NCBI GenBank assembly: GCA_016648135.1
Contig: JADDOH010024908.1
Coordinates: 96,055 to 160,054 of the forward strand
Direction: 5' to 3'
DNA length: 64,000 bases
Source: Agrypnia vestita
Taxonomy: Eukaryota; Arthropoda; Insecta; Trichoptera; Phryganeidae
The position numbers and the translations under genes are program-made. This document shows, piece by piece, positions 37,801 to 48,649 of the stretch. The notes under the pieces were generated by a model. That model was given only the letters and a program-made list of their open reading frames with translations. It did not search any database and was not told where the DNA came from. Position 1 is the stretch's first letter. Every line of letters begins with the position of its first letter.

Positions 37801-38695
37801 CTTTTGAATTTTCTTTGCCAGCGCTTTGTTCTAATTCTGTTACATATTCAGAGATATCGGTAACGAATTATCCTCTATAGAATCCAAAAAATAACTTTTG
37901 AAGTAAGGATTGTTTATATGCAAATTTGTTTGTATAAAATTTCTTTATTTTATCTATTCTAAGGCAATGTTCGTAGGTGTATCCTCTACAGACAAAAAAA
38001 CTACTAGACCAATTTAGGGGCTTAAATGCTTTATTTATCTATATATATATATATATATTCAAATCTAGCAATTCAAAAGCTTTGCCGGCTTCAGCTAGTA
38101 ACTTATAAAAAGAAAATAAAAGTTTATTATGCCATTCGCTTCTAAATAAAATAAAACAGTAACTTATTTCGTTCCGTTCGTTGCCTGTTTTCGTTCCAAT
38201 TAGTGACCTGTTTTCTGGCTCAAATAACTAATAATACATACATCTTTCCAAACCGGTGCATGCCCAAAAACTAGTTAGGACGCTACTATTCTTACAAAAA
38301 TATTTTATGTGAATTGGTTGAAGATATCTGCCAAATGTGTGGTATCAGTAAAAGTTTAATAATAACCTAAAAATTTCCAATAGACAATAAAAAAAATATA
38401 AATGATGGTCTAATAATAAAAGATTTTCCAGTTTTACATTTTCTAATTAATATTGTGTATTTACCTGCTGATCTTTATTTAACACTTTTAGGTGGCTTCG
38501 CCGATAGTGCAGTCTCCTCAGAAGCAAGTAATCAGCACCCCCGTGGAGGGGGCGGCAGTGAAGAATGGCACAAGCAATGGCACAGATGCCACGCACATGG
38601 TCGAGGTTCAGCGCGCTGGTCCTACAGAACCCATGCAACCTGAACACGTGGTCATTAAGAAGAAGCCCAAGTGCAAGTGTTGCGTCATACAGTAA
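34768..38695 (+). CDS. Unrecognised CaaX-tailed protein, three coding exons
   Basis: Coding exons 34768-34841, 35731-35908 and 38492-38695 join in frame (phases 2 and 0) to a 151-residue protein. The start is MANSHGGLLYYV, with an in-frame TAA 12 bases upstream and G at -3 and +4. Exon 2 encodes the strongly protein-like GWDNPFRPDGDLSREADEIV and a proline/threonine-rich stretch. The C-terminus is KKKPKCKCCVIQ, a lysine-rich patch, extra cysteines and a CaaX box (CVIQ). That tail implies prenylation and perhaps palmitoylation, hence attachment to membranes. There is no signal peptide or membrane segment. Most of the chain looks disordered. I do not recognise the family; paralemmins have a comparable tail, but no wider similarity is claimed. 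Confidence 0.82.
35731..35908 (+). CDS. CaaX-protein gene, coding exon 2
   Basis: The acceptor TTGTTCACAG is preceded by pyrimidines. One base completes Gly25 and 59 codons follow. The donor is GGA|GTGAGT (35909), a near-perfect consensus. It carries the GWDNPFRPDGD core and a TPTPNSANTP stretch with possible phosphorylation sites. Confidence 0.88.
37955..38098 (+). mobile_element. Helitron-like 3' terminus in intron 2 of the CaaX gene
   Basis: Ends with GCCGGC (38084-38089), TTCAG and CTAG (38095-38098) before T, the same 3' layout as the copies at 5237 and 21304 but with a different body (AAAAACTACTAGACCAATTT, an AT microsatellite). The left boundary near 37955 is a guess. Confidence 0.4.
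38492..38695 (+). CDS. CaaX-protein gene, coding exon 3
   Basis: The acceptor AACACTTTTAG joins in phase 0. 67 codons end with TAA 38693-38695. It encodes VASPIVQSPQKQVISTPVEG, an NGT-rich linker, then the lysine/cysteine tail ending CVIQ. Codon use is GC-richer than the flanks. Confidence 0.88.
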   Translation: MASPIVQSPQKQVISTPVEGAAVKNGTSNGTDATHMVEVQRAGPTEPMQPEHVVIKKKPKCKCCVIQ

Positions 38696-39358
38696 CTTCG
38701 AGAACGATGTTTTGTTTGTCCATTAGGTGGCCCCTGAGCTACTAGGACATTCACATTGTAGTTTCCCAAAACATCCAACCGTGATGTTTACTATGCAGCT
38801 GCAAGTACTTTGGCCATTTTATCTCATATTTTCAAAAGTCATCAGGTTTTCTCTTTAAAGATTTTTATTCACGTTTATTATCAACAGCAAAAAACAAACC
38901 ATAATAGATGTATTTAGTATTTTCTGCAAATCTAATTCATAAACATATAATAATAAGTTAGGCTTTTAAGTGGCTTGTAAAATATGTGGATTGAAGGTAA
39001 TTTAAAAGGATTCAAAAGTTTACCTTAAATGTTGAAGGATTCCATCAAACTAGTTATTGTATCCTTAGGTGGCCTTATTTGAGGAAATTAATTCCTTCTT
39101 TAGAATTTTTTCAACATAATTTGTACCATGGTTGAAGGAAATGTACAATGTTCTACAGTTCTAAAATGGCCAATTCTCTGAGGAAATTATGATGTAAGTG
39201 TCGTGTCTGTAAATTGTGTATGAACAGATTCATAAGATTATATTGCGGCAGCACTTGTAAATTTGGCAACTATGCGTTTTTGTCAGATTAAATGTTTTTT
39301 TAAATGGGCTCGATTATCTTTATGAAATATTTGCCTTCCCAATACATCAAATTAATTA

Positions 39359-39364
39359 AATAAA
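39359..39364 (+). terminator. Poly(A) signal, CaaX-protein transcript
   Basis: AATAAA about 660 bases after the stop codon, followed within 30 bases by the GT-rich ACTGTGGTTTTATT. It is a good cleavage signal for the CaaX isoform. Confidence 0.6.
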
Positions 39365-39746
39365 GTAAATACTGTGGTTTTATTAATAGTCTTAATTACA
39401 TTGTGTAAATTTTGAATGAAAATATGATGAATTTTTTAAAATTTCATTTACCTATTGGACACCTCCCGCATGTTACGTATTTTACAGAAAAACAATTGTG
39501 TGTTGGGAAGTCGAGCCCTGATTATTATTTGACTATATGAATATTTTATTTGGAACTGACATTGTGAAATTTGTCAAATGTCAAATAATTTATTGGACAC
39601 ACCTTCAGTTCAGATAAATTAAAATTGTAAATGAAGATAAATGTTTTAATTGATATAGTAATTTATAGAATAATGTTGAATTTGTAAATTATATTAAATG
39701 CTGCTGCCGAATAACACTGGCTTCTAATATTTACATTTTTCTCCAG

Positions 39747-39927
39747 TCAGAGCTCCACGGTGATATCGTCAGATACCGAGAAGTTGTATCGTACGAATGT
39801 CCGTATTACCTCGTCGCCAGGTGTATTGTATAGTCATCTCGTGCAGGCCGTGGACAAACTGAAGTCTTTCTTTATATTTTTATGTTTTATACTTAAGTCG
39901 ATGTTACACAGTTCAATCAAATTTTAG
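39747..39927 (+). CDS. Candidate alternative last exon
   Basis: After the acceptor TTTTTCTCCAG an open stretch reads QSSTVISSDTEKLYRTNVRI and onward to TAG 39925-39927. It needs two bases from the previous exon (phase 2). Exon 1 (ends GG), or a cryptic donor in exon 3 (CCCAA|GTGCAA), would match; exon 2 (phase 0) would instead read SELHGDIVRYREVV and stop after 28 residues. A possible internal donor CCAG|GTGTAT lies at 39820/39821. GC content is higher than neighbouring DNA and a poly(A) signal follows at 40238. It may be a swapped C-terminus lacking the CaaX box, or part of another gene. Confidence 0.4.
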
Positions 39928-40237
39928 CAGTCGCTCTGTTGTACATGTTTGGTGTCTCTTAATAATTAAGTTCCATTTACTATATCGTATGTGGTAGTTT
40001 AAATACTTTTTATATATTTATTTTGGACGACTAAATCAAACATTAGTAAAAAGAAAACATTTTTTTAATCTGAGTTGGAAAATAACATTCCAAATATTAC
40101 TGAGAATATTTTTATAAATGTATGTATATACAATATATATTAAACCTGTTTGTAATTTATGAAACTCATGATTATTATCAAATATTGAAATGGAATATTC
40201 AATGGCTGCTATTTTTCAGTAATTGTGTAATTTTTGC

Positions 40238-40243
40238 AATAAA
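40238..40243 (+). terminator. Poly(A) signal downstream of candidate exon
   Basis: AATAAA followed by the GT-rich GAGTGTTAGGTTT about 30 bases on. A further AATAAA lies at 40823-40828, so longer 3' ends are possible. Confidence 0.5.
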
Positions 40244-40859
40244 CTTGCTGACAGTGATATCGCATTAGAGTGTTAGGTTTAAATAGTCGTACAGAATTAT
40301 TATTATTTATAAATTTGAAATTAAATATATCTCACATTCTCCACTAACTTGTTTTTGAGAATTTTCAATTCAAGACTTGTATAGGTTATAGCCTGTCAGC
40401 CAAGTATGCTGCACAGACAAGCTAAGAAAATGATTTATTAAGATTTTATAGCCCGTACTATGCTATGTTTACTTTATACATTTTTCAGTGAAAGTCCTAC
40501 AATACTTAAATTAATATCAGTTCACTTTCTAACATAATACCTATTACACAAGGCTTTTTACCTTACACTCCTCTAAACTGTCACAAGTTACATAAGTATT
40601 AAGCACCTAATATATTATTTCTCAATTTGTTTACTTTTTATCATTCATTTTTTATGAATCTTATTAATCAATTTTGGATGCTTGTTTTTTATATGATTAT
40701 TTAATTTTCGTGTAGTTTTTATAAGATCCTTAGTCGCATATAGTCGCAAATGTGATCCCATGTTTTTTTAAACTTCCTTAATTGCCTATATATTAACATA
40801 GCAAAAATGTTAGAATAGTTGTAATAAAGATATTAAATTTGTTTACAGCATGTTTTGAA

Positions 40860-43800
40860 TTTTTTTGAGTTTATTACAAATGAACATTTTTAATAATCAA
40901 TGTGTAGCTGATATTATACATGCTTTTTTTTCTATAACTACTCATAATGTGCTACAGAAGTAGTGTATATTCATAAAATGATCATTGATCCCAAAATACA
41001 ATAAAATATTTAGTCATTTGTGAAAATTTAAGAATGATATATTACTGTTACAAAATACATATTTATGTGAAGTCTTATTTTATTATACTTAACGAAATCC
41101 CATAGTTAGCATCCTTTAAAAGCAGATACATCTCTAAATATAAAGTCATATATTATACAAATATTTGGCACATATAAATTTTGTTTTTGTAAATAAATGT
41201 AACATACATCCATTAATAATGCAGGTTGACTGGAATTCTAAGTAAATTCTTTGATAGTGTTAAGGGAACAATGTTCATTTATCTTGAACTGCTACGTAAA
41301 TACGGGTGATGTAAAATTGGATGACTACTTACCTTGAGAGCCTGGCATAACTTTAGGGGGTGTTTATAATTATTACTGTATCATAGACATAATAATTATT
41401 TTGTTGTTTGACTAAGAAGTAAAGATGTAAGCTTCCTTTTTGATTATCGTCATTCAAAGCGACAGTATGTTTGGTCCAATTTGCGTGTCTCCTGCGCATG
41501 GGTGATAAAAATGTAACACAAATGTTTCAACATTTTTATTGTAAGTAAAGTAGTATTTAGGTGCCGTGTCCTCTCTCGGGAGGTTTGCAGCATTTGATTG
41601 GTGGGGATTATGGGTCGGTGGATATTCTGATCCACATTTTGTATGCATATAATTTTATTTTTAAATAATACAAAATATACTACCATCAAAAACATCCAAA
41701 CAAAAAATGTTTTTTTTTTTACAGTTACCTATTAAAAATCATCTTTCTGGGTGTAGCACAGATTTCATATTCACTATAAATAATAATTTTTCCTGCTGAA
41801 AATTTTATGTGATATCAAAAGATTGATAATACAACAGGAATGGCACATATTAATATTATTCAGTTTCTAAGATCCAGACATATCTTCATCAAATTTTTAT
41901 TGAAAAAAGCCACACAAACCACAGGTCATCTTAATTCTAATAATCAGTGCCAAATATCCCAAAACAGTAAATGCTGTTGAATTCACTACTTATTGATGAT
42001 TTATCAACAATTAAATACTCATGATGTGTACGCATTTAGTATAATAATGTATAGCGAAAGTGAACAAAATTGATTACGAAAATTTATCAACAACCCTAAT
42101 TAATGATATAATAAAATACTTGTGCTATTTTAAAATATTTCTTTGTATACTAATAAAAAAGAAAATTGCAAGAACAGTCTCAATTCCTGTTCCCAACATT
42201 ATTAGCTGAAGAAAATGGACAACTATTATGTGAAAAAGCATCTATCCATTTTTGAAATATGTAATTTGGTCTCTGGCAGTTCTCTATGTACATTATTTAC
42301 AAATACATACGAAATTCACTCGGTAGGTATTAATCTAGAAGCTCTTTACTTTTCTAGATACATGTGTTCAACTGTAAGCTGCTGAAAGTACTTTGGGCTA
42401 GTATTAGTAAAGAATCCTTAATTAATAGGCTCCACCACACAAGGAAAAACAACAGATGTTGATTATATAGAGCTCTAAAATGTTTACTATATAAAGGTAA
42501 TGTGGAAATTTAGTAATTCAGGAGAACCATTAAGAAAATTGAAGCTAGGTGAAATACCCGCTAACTTGGACTGATAATTTTTTAGAGGAGTATAACATAC
42601 AAAATATAAAACCCATCATTCCCAACTATCAAATTTATCAGAGGAGTGTAGTGTCAAAACACCGCCATAAGTGCTAATTTATTTATCTTTCTTGTTTTTA
42701 TTTCTTTCTTAGTTTTATTTCTATTTTACTACATCAGTGAATATTCTCAATGTATTCGCATATTTTTCAGAGTTTTTCTAAAAACTATTCCTTTGTTTAC
42801 TAAAAATATTTTAAATAATTTTATTGGGGTAGCGTGTGTTTTGACACTGCACTATTCTTATATAGGTATATGTATGTATATACATTGATTGTTATTTTTC
42901 TAAGTATGCGAAGTATGTAGTTTGAAATAAGTAAAAATTATATAAAAGGAAAAATTGTACCTACATGTCAAAGTGAAAACTTTGACCAAGGCATTCAATG
43001 TGTCTACGCCTAAATCACTAGGCCTGTATTGGTTTATAAAATTTATTAATTTATGAATAAAACCGTAAAAGAACCACACGAATTGTTCTTTTTTTTAATC
43101 TAGACCTTTTAAATCTAGAAGTACGAATGTAGAAGTATCAACAGCTAAGTAGTCAAAGGTGTCTTTAAAGTAAATAGAATTCAAATGAAATAACTCTATG
43201 AAAATTATCAACAAACAAGATTTAGAACTAGAATGTAAAAAATGCCTACCAAATGACAAAACACTGTTGAATCATGAATACATAATTCTGCTGGGTTTGT
43301 AAACTCTTTTTGATATTAATGTTGTCATCCAATAAATGTGGTATTACTTCCTGTTACTAGAAGTCAATACAATATTAAAAAACAGATTTATCAAAGAAAA
43401 CTAAATCAGACTCAACTCTAAATTGTCAAGCATGACAAATCCATTTTATTATTACTGATGGAATTATTTTTCAGCATATTTACTAATCTTTTAATGATGC
43501 AGAATGGCAGTCTTCAAGTATGTAATTGTATGTTTGTTAGTAAAGAAGTGTTTTATGTTAGATAAGTCTTGAAGGAAGAGAAGAAAGTTCAAACCATTCT
43601 CCTTCTGGGATTTACAAATTGGGAAATCTAGGACATTAGTAGATGGATTAGATTAGTAGAGGACAGTGTAGCTATTCCATCTGGCAAATTGTTGATGTCT
43701 GTTTGTTGTTTAATTTAATCCTTTGGAACCAGGCTCGAATTGGGGTAACTGGTTGAATGGAGGCATAGTGTGAACCTTTCGATACATGGGTAATATTCAT

Positions 43801-45930
43801 ATCATCCTTAGTCATTTTAAGGTCTCTAATTGAAATAGAAAAAAAATGTCACATTACCCTAAACCAACCAAAAATCAAAACCAGAATAATTTATGTATTC
43901 ACTACAAAGGTATACATTACAGCGGATATTTCCTACCAAAGCCTACTACATATTCGATTGGAATTAATTTTAAGCAGTGAACTGATGCAATCTGAAAGGA
44001 TTATTTATTATTTTTACTTTGCTTAGCTACATGGTGTGTCAGATAAATTCTCCACAAGATAATGGTCTTGTCAAATTGAAATTAATCTTAATGACCTTCA
44101 TTAGGGCAATATTGTGAGCAGATATTGTGAGACCATTTGCCAGGAGTTTGAATCCCTTTGAAAATTAAAGTCCAAACATCTAATTTGCTACATATATGTA
44201 AGATTCTTTCTACAGTATCAGAATTTTTTTTAAGGAATTATTTTCAAGGGAAAGAAAAAGAAAATAAAATTGTATATGGACAAGAGGGTCTGACTAAACC
44301 TGAACAGTTTATGTATTTGTATTTGGTGAAGCTTTGTGGCAGAAGATAGAATTAGTTTTTCCAACATCTCATGCATGAAAGAGGTCAAGATATACATAAT
44401 TATGGAAACGCAAGGTGCAGAGCCACAAAGTAGGAAGAGGAAACAAATTTTATTCTCAAAGCAGTAAAATCATGTTAAAAAAGGTTGTTTCAATAGGATT
44501 ATTGCAGTTTCGAGTGTAATATAAAATTTTCTTGTGATGATCGATAACAATGAAATTGGAAAATCATGGGAGAAAACAAGAATAAGATTTTGTCCAGTAA
44601 ATAAGCGTCTCAATAATCATAGTTACACACCGAGATGAGAAACAGGCTGTATATAAAATATTATACTTGGCAAAACTGGCTTGACTTTTTGAGGGGCCCA
44701 TTTACAAAACATTTAGTTGGCCAAATGTTCAATTCTGAAAAGGTAATTTCTCACTGAATGAATGCAAGAATATTGAAAAAACAAGAACCGCATTGGTTTA
44801 AACAATATGACGCAACTACTTCTCTCGAAACAATAAAGAGCATGGACTCCATATTAAGAAGTAGATTGAATAGTAACGGACAAAAGAATACAAGAAGTCA
44901 TGATGCAGGTAGTGGCTGTTTCAAAAGCTAGTCATTTTGAAAAAATATATTTTTATTGGTGGCCTAATAAATTTGTCCACCTTCGTATAATCCGAATGTT
45001 GGAGTTAGAAGGAGACTTTTCTCATAGTTTATTCAAGGTCAGACGTATATAGACCGTACAGAAGCGAAATGAGTATTCTTGCGTGAGCCACTTCCATAGA
45101 TTCCTGATTATTTTACTAGATGGTTCATCTATTGAGATCATCCTTTTGCAAAGTTGTAAAATTTGTTTAACTAGGTTTAATGAAATGCCAGATTTAAAAA
45201 AATTACTTTCAATCTTGTAAAGAAGATGATGAATCATAGACTCCGCTGGCAGTGCAATTACCGAGGGACAGAGATATGTATATAAATATGTGATATAAGT
45301 AAGCAAGACAATTCTTTCGGATCAAAACAAAATGTGCAATGATCTACCGAAAATGAAAGAGATGTGTGTGTGTGATGATCCTTTAACAGCGAAAACGATT
45401 GTTTGAGAATGAACTAATGTTTGGACATCCAACCTTTACCACTTTTCTAATATTTTGTAGAGTGGAGATGGATGAAATAATGTCATCTTCTGAAAAATCA
45501 CTAGAGATACCACAATCAATACCTGTGCGGGTATTATATATATGACAGATTTCAGCCTCACCTGCTGGATACCACAACCAATGCTTCTTTTAATTCTAAG
45601 ATATTTCACGGCTCCAACCCACCTTTCCTACCCAGATTGCTAATTAGACAAGTGAAACAATTACAACCTTAACTCTTTAAAAATCCTTTTTGTTTGATCA
45701 AACCGTTCTCCAGACCTTTGTCTCACATACTGGATTCTAACTGAAACAAAAATATTCAATTCACTCTCATTGGAGAATGTACCATGTCACTTTTTGATTT
45801 CACTCTCAATTTTTAAATTTTTTGGGTCATGGTAACCGTCTGTTTTACTGGATTTCCGTTTCAAAGCCTCTATTTCAGAATCTTTGGCATATACTTAGGA
45901 TGTTTAATTATGAACCACCAGTTACATTCA
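40860..45930. other. Intergenic DNA, no gene recognised
   Basis: AT-rich, with no convincing exon. At about 44125-44160 there is a B-box-like GGAGTTTGAATCCC, suggesting a decayed tRNA-derived SINE. The - strand frames at 45577-45383 and 45306-45022 look mildly protein-like (NLVKQILQLCKRMISIDEPS) but match nothing I recognise. Confidence 0.4.
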
Positions 45931-46418
45931 TATATAGTAGAACCTCGTTAATTCAAAATTCAAGGGACCCAAAAACAACATTTCGAATTATACGGAACCC
46001 CATTAATTCGAAATTCGAGGTAAAAAAATCACGATTGCGAAATTTGCCAAAAATTGTAAAACTCATGAAAAAAGCCATTAATTTTATGAAAAAGTCTGTA
46101 TTTTTGTAATCAATTGTACTTTCTGTCGCGATGTTTTAGTTAAGGTTTACAGCAAATCATAAATAAAGAATGTTAACAATTAAAATTACTAATAAAATGT
46201 AAATAATTAAAATGACGTAATATGGAAAATAAAAACTGTCAAACGATTTTACAGAAGAAATTCGTAAGAAGGTGTGCAAAACAAATTGAAATGCGATTTA
46301 ACAACAGAAACTAACGAAATAATACCCAAAAATAAAAATAATAAAACAATGCATACACACCACGGTAACGCGCGAAAAATGGCACGACAGCCGTTGCGAT
46401 TTTGCTCCAATGAATACC

Positions 46419-46458
46419 ATGATACCACCCACAGAATAAAATCGTGTGGATGGTATCA
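46419..46458. repeat. Hairpin
   Basis: ATGATACCACCCACA pairs with TGTGGATGGTATCAT (one wobble pair) across an 11-base loop. Confidence 0.7.
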
Positions 46459-47005
46459 TAGCTGATGGTAAAAAGAGTACAACTACTAAAAAAGGTCATT
46501 AGTTAAACGTTAAAAATATTTACATTTAGTAAATAGTTTGCTCTTTTTTACGTTACTTCATTACTAACTTAATATGTACTCGCTCGAGTCGGAACTCAAA
46601 TACGAAAGACGCCCCGTTGAAAATTCAAAATTCATGTAATATTGACGTGATAAATTTTTGAAAAGAAAAAAGGAGCTAATACAAAGATCGCGACATTTCT
46701 ATTCATATAGTACCCGATGTTTCGAACAGGAATCAGAAGTTCGACACGATCGCTGTGGAACGGTGCCGTCATCACGAAACAATGCCAGTTGTGTATGTTT
46801 ATGTAAACAGATGAAATAAAAGACTTTATGTGACACACTATTTTTTGGACTCTATGAATAATGTTTATTATTATAGGGTTAAATATTGACATATACAATG
46901 TAATATTTATGGATTTTTGTCACATCTTTTATTTTTTAATAAAGAGAGTAAATCGCTTGCAAAGCGATAGATGATGTTGCAATTGGCCGTTCGCGGCATT
47001 TTTGA

Positions 47006-47356
47006 CTGACATATGGTCAGTATGGAAATCGAAATATTTTCCAAATATTTCTGGAATTTGACCCGCTCACGAGGTGTGATAATTTAGACTGGTATGGTCA
47101 ATACATTCCCGAGAACCAGCCAAATGGGTGCGCCCGGCTGGTATTTCGAAGATTAAAGTGGGGCGGCAGGCTGCAGACTGACCGTTCCCCATATCGCTTG
47201 CATCTGATTTACGGGTACCCAGCTCGTAAAATCAGAGTCTTATCGCACAAGACCGACTGGACGTAGACTGGCGGAGGAGCATCATTACTAAACAGTGCGT
47301 GGAGCACCGTACACACAAAATATAAATTAAACATTAAAAAATTCTTCAAAAAATAA
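47006..47356 (+). pseudogene. Unidentified protein-like remnant 1
   Basis: The frame is open from 47006 to TAG 47264-47266 (86 codons) and, past that stop, to TAA 47354-47356. It is rich in W, Y, D and R (for example DNLDWYGQYIPENQPNGCAR and SPYRLHLIYGYPARK) with balanced codon use, unlike the AT-rich flanks. It has no ATG at its start and stops within, so it is probably a decayed coding region of a mobile or viral-type element. Family not recognised. Confidence 0.4.
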
Positions 47357-47670
47357 TTTTAATTAAAAACACAGGAAAAGTCAGGAAACACATAGAAAAC
47401 ATAAAAAGGGAAGTTAAAAATAGTAGCCCTGAAACGGATCTTTTACGAGCGCAATCACTGATAGCGACCCCGCCGGCCAAGCGATACCGTGCCGAAAAAG
47501 ATGACTTTCAGTCAAAATCAAATATCGGCCACTACAGCAGTCCAATTAAACTAAAACTTTCTTTATTGTATTCTTCCAGTAAATATCTATACAAAAAATA
47601 TATATTTATGAGTACAAATTACATCAGAAACGTAGGGGGAATTTTGTTTGATAAAATTGTTTATAACTGA
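47338..47670 (+). pseudogene. Unidentified protein-like remnant 2
   Basis: In the next frame, open to TGA 47668-47670. It contains NSSPETDLLRAQSLIATPPA and a basic KRYR motif; later residues are AT-driven. It overlaps remnant 1 and may continue it after a frameshift. No domain recognised, no start codon. Confidence 0.35.
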
Positions 47671-48105
47671 CATAATATTAATTGTTCACTCATCAACCTA
47701 CAGTCAAAAGACGCCTTATAAAATATACTTCGTAATTGTTACACAAAAATTCATGTATCTACTTAAGAACTATTTTTTATTGAATTTAATGTAACTAGCC
47801 GATTGCACTCGGTACATAACTTGTAATAACTCTGTTAATACTACCTTGCAGGTCCCATAGACTATGTTAGATTGTCAGCAAGGTTTAGTTTTGTATAAAT
47901 TAACATGATTTACGTCTCAAAAAGACGATGAAACCATTTTTACGATTTTTCATGTCGATCTTATATGATCTCCGCAGCCAATCGTCAGACTGATTAGTAC
48001 CAAAATTCACTCAGAGATGGCGCGAGCGCTGAAATCGGCAAAGCAAGCTTTGTGATTGGCTGATTGTTTTACGATGGAGTTATGGAGGGGATTTTGTAAT
48101 TTGGC

Positions 48106-48140
48106 TATATAAACAGTTTCATAGCGGCGAGCAATTCAGT
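48106..48140 (+). promoter_or_regulatory. TATA + initiator core promoter without a known gene
   Basis: TATATAAA (48106-48113) is followed by TCAGT (48136-48140). Spacing puts TATA about 32 bases before the initiator A (48138), an ideal arthropod core promoter. ATTGG/CCAAT-type motifs lie upstream (about 48056, and CCAATC at 47979). Downstream about 280 bases contain no credible coding start. It could be the promoter of an LTR, since it follows the protein-like remnants, or of a lost gene. Confidence 0.5.
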
Positions 48141-48649
48141 ACACCTGAAGGTGCTTTAAGAGCCTATCGGACCACTTTTACCAGTCTTTCATTTCTCTCT
48201 ACCTACAACGACCTTGCTGTACTTGGACTTTCTCTGAATCTTCTTTGGCCCTTTTAAGGCAACCTCTACTACACCAGCGTTTCTAGATTGGTTTTATACG
48301 ACTTTCCCATCTGAAACTTTCGGTGCGTTTTCTTCGAGTTTGGGCACGTGGAACCATACTATCTTTTGCGTTTTCCTGTGCGGAACACCCGATATTAACA
48401 TGTGCATTTGCTTTTCTCACTCGTAAAAAAAAAATGAAGTATGTTTTTTAATTTTGTCAAATTTCAAAAAAATTTCGAATTATATAAACTAAAATGGAAT
48501 TGAATTGTGGCGCAGAGGACTAAAAATTGTTTCGAATTACGAATTACCGGGGTTTTAGAATTTACTAAGAAATTGACATTTTGGGACTTGTGGATTTAAA
48601 AAATTTCTAATTATGGCGAATTTTGAATTATCGGGGTTTTATAAATTGA

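Larger units (their letters stand above)
45935..48644. mobile_element. Pogo/Tigger-like DNA element, ~2.7 kb, composite
   Basis: The left end TAGTAGAACCTCGTTAATTC and right end ATTATCGGGGTTTTATAA are inverted relatives of the termini at 54908-55880 (CAGTAGAACCTC...GGGGTTTTACTG), a pogo/Tigger-type pattern. Subterminal blocks (CGAAATTTGCCAAAAATTGT; AATTTCGAATTA) are shared as well. The middle (about 46.9-48.4 kb) is absent from the short copy and carries protein-like remnants plus a TATA/Inr promoter. No DDE transposase was recognised, so the middle may be a separate nested insertion. Confidence 0.6.

Noticed and set aside
38041..38062. AT dinucleotide run as a regulatory signal
   Set aside because: Ordinary microsatellite inside the Helitron-like fragment; another ends the window.
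38455..38643. Alternative + strand frame over the CaaX exon (MYLPADLYLTLLGG...)
   Set aside because: It is an out-of-frame reading of exon 3 that crosses the acceptor; the CaaX frame has splice and codon support.
48000..48420. Histone gene promoter and 5' UTR
   Set aside because: TATA, CCAAT-like boxes and Inr fit, but no histone coding sequence or 3' stem-loop follows.
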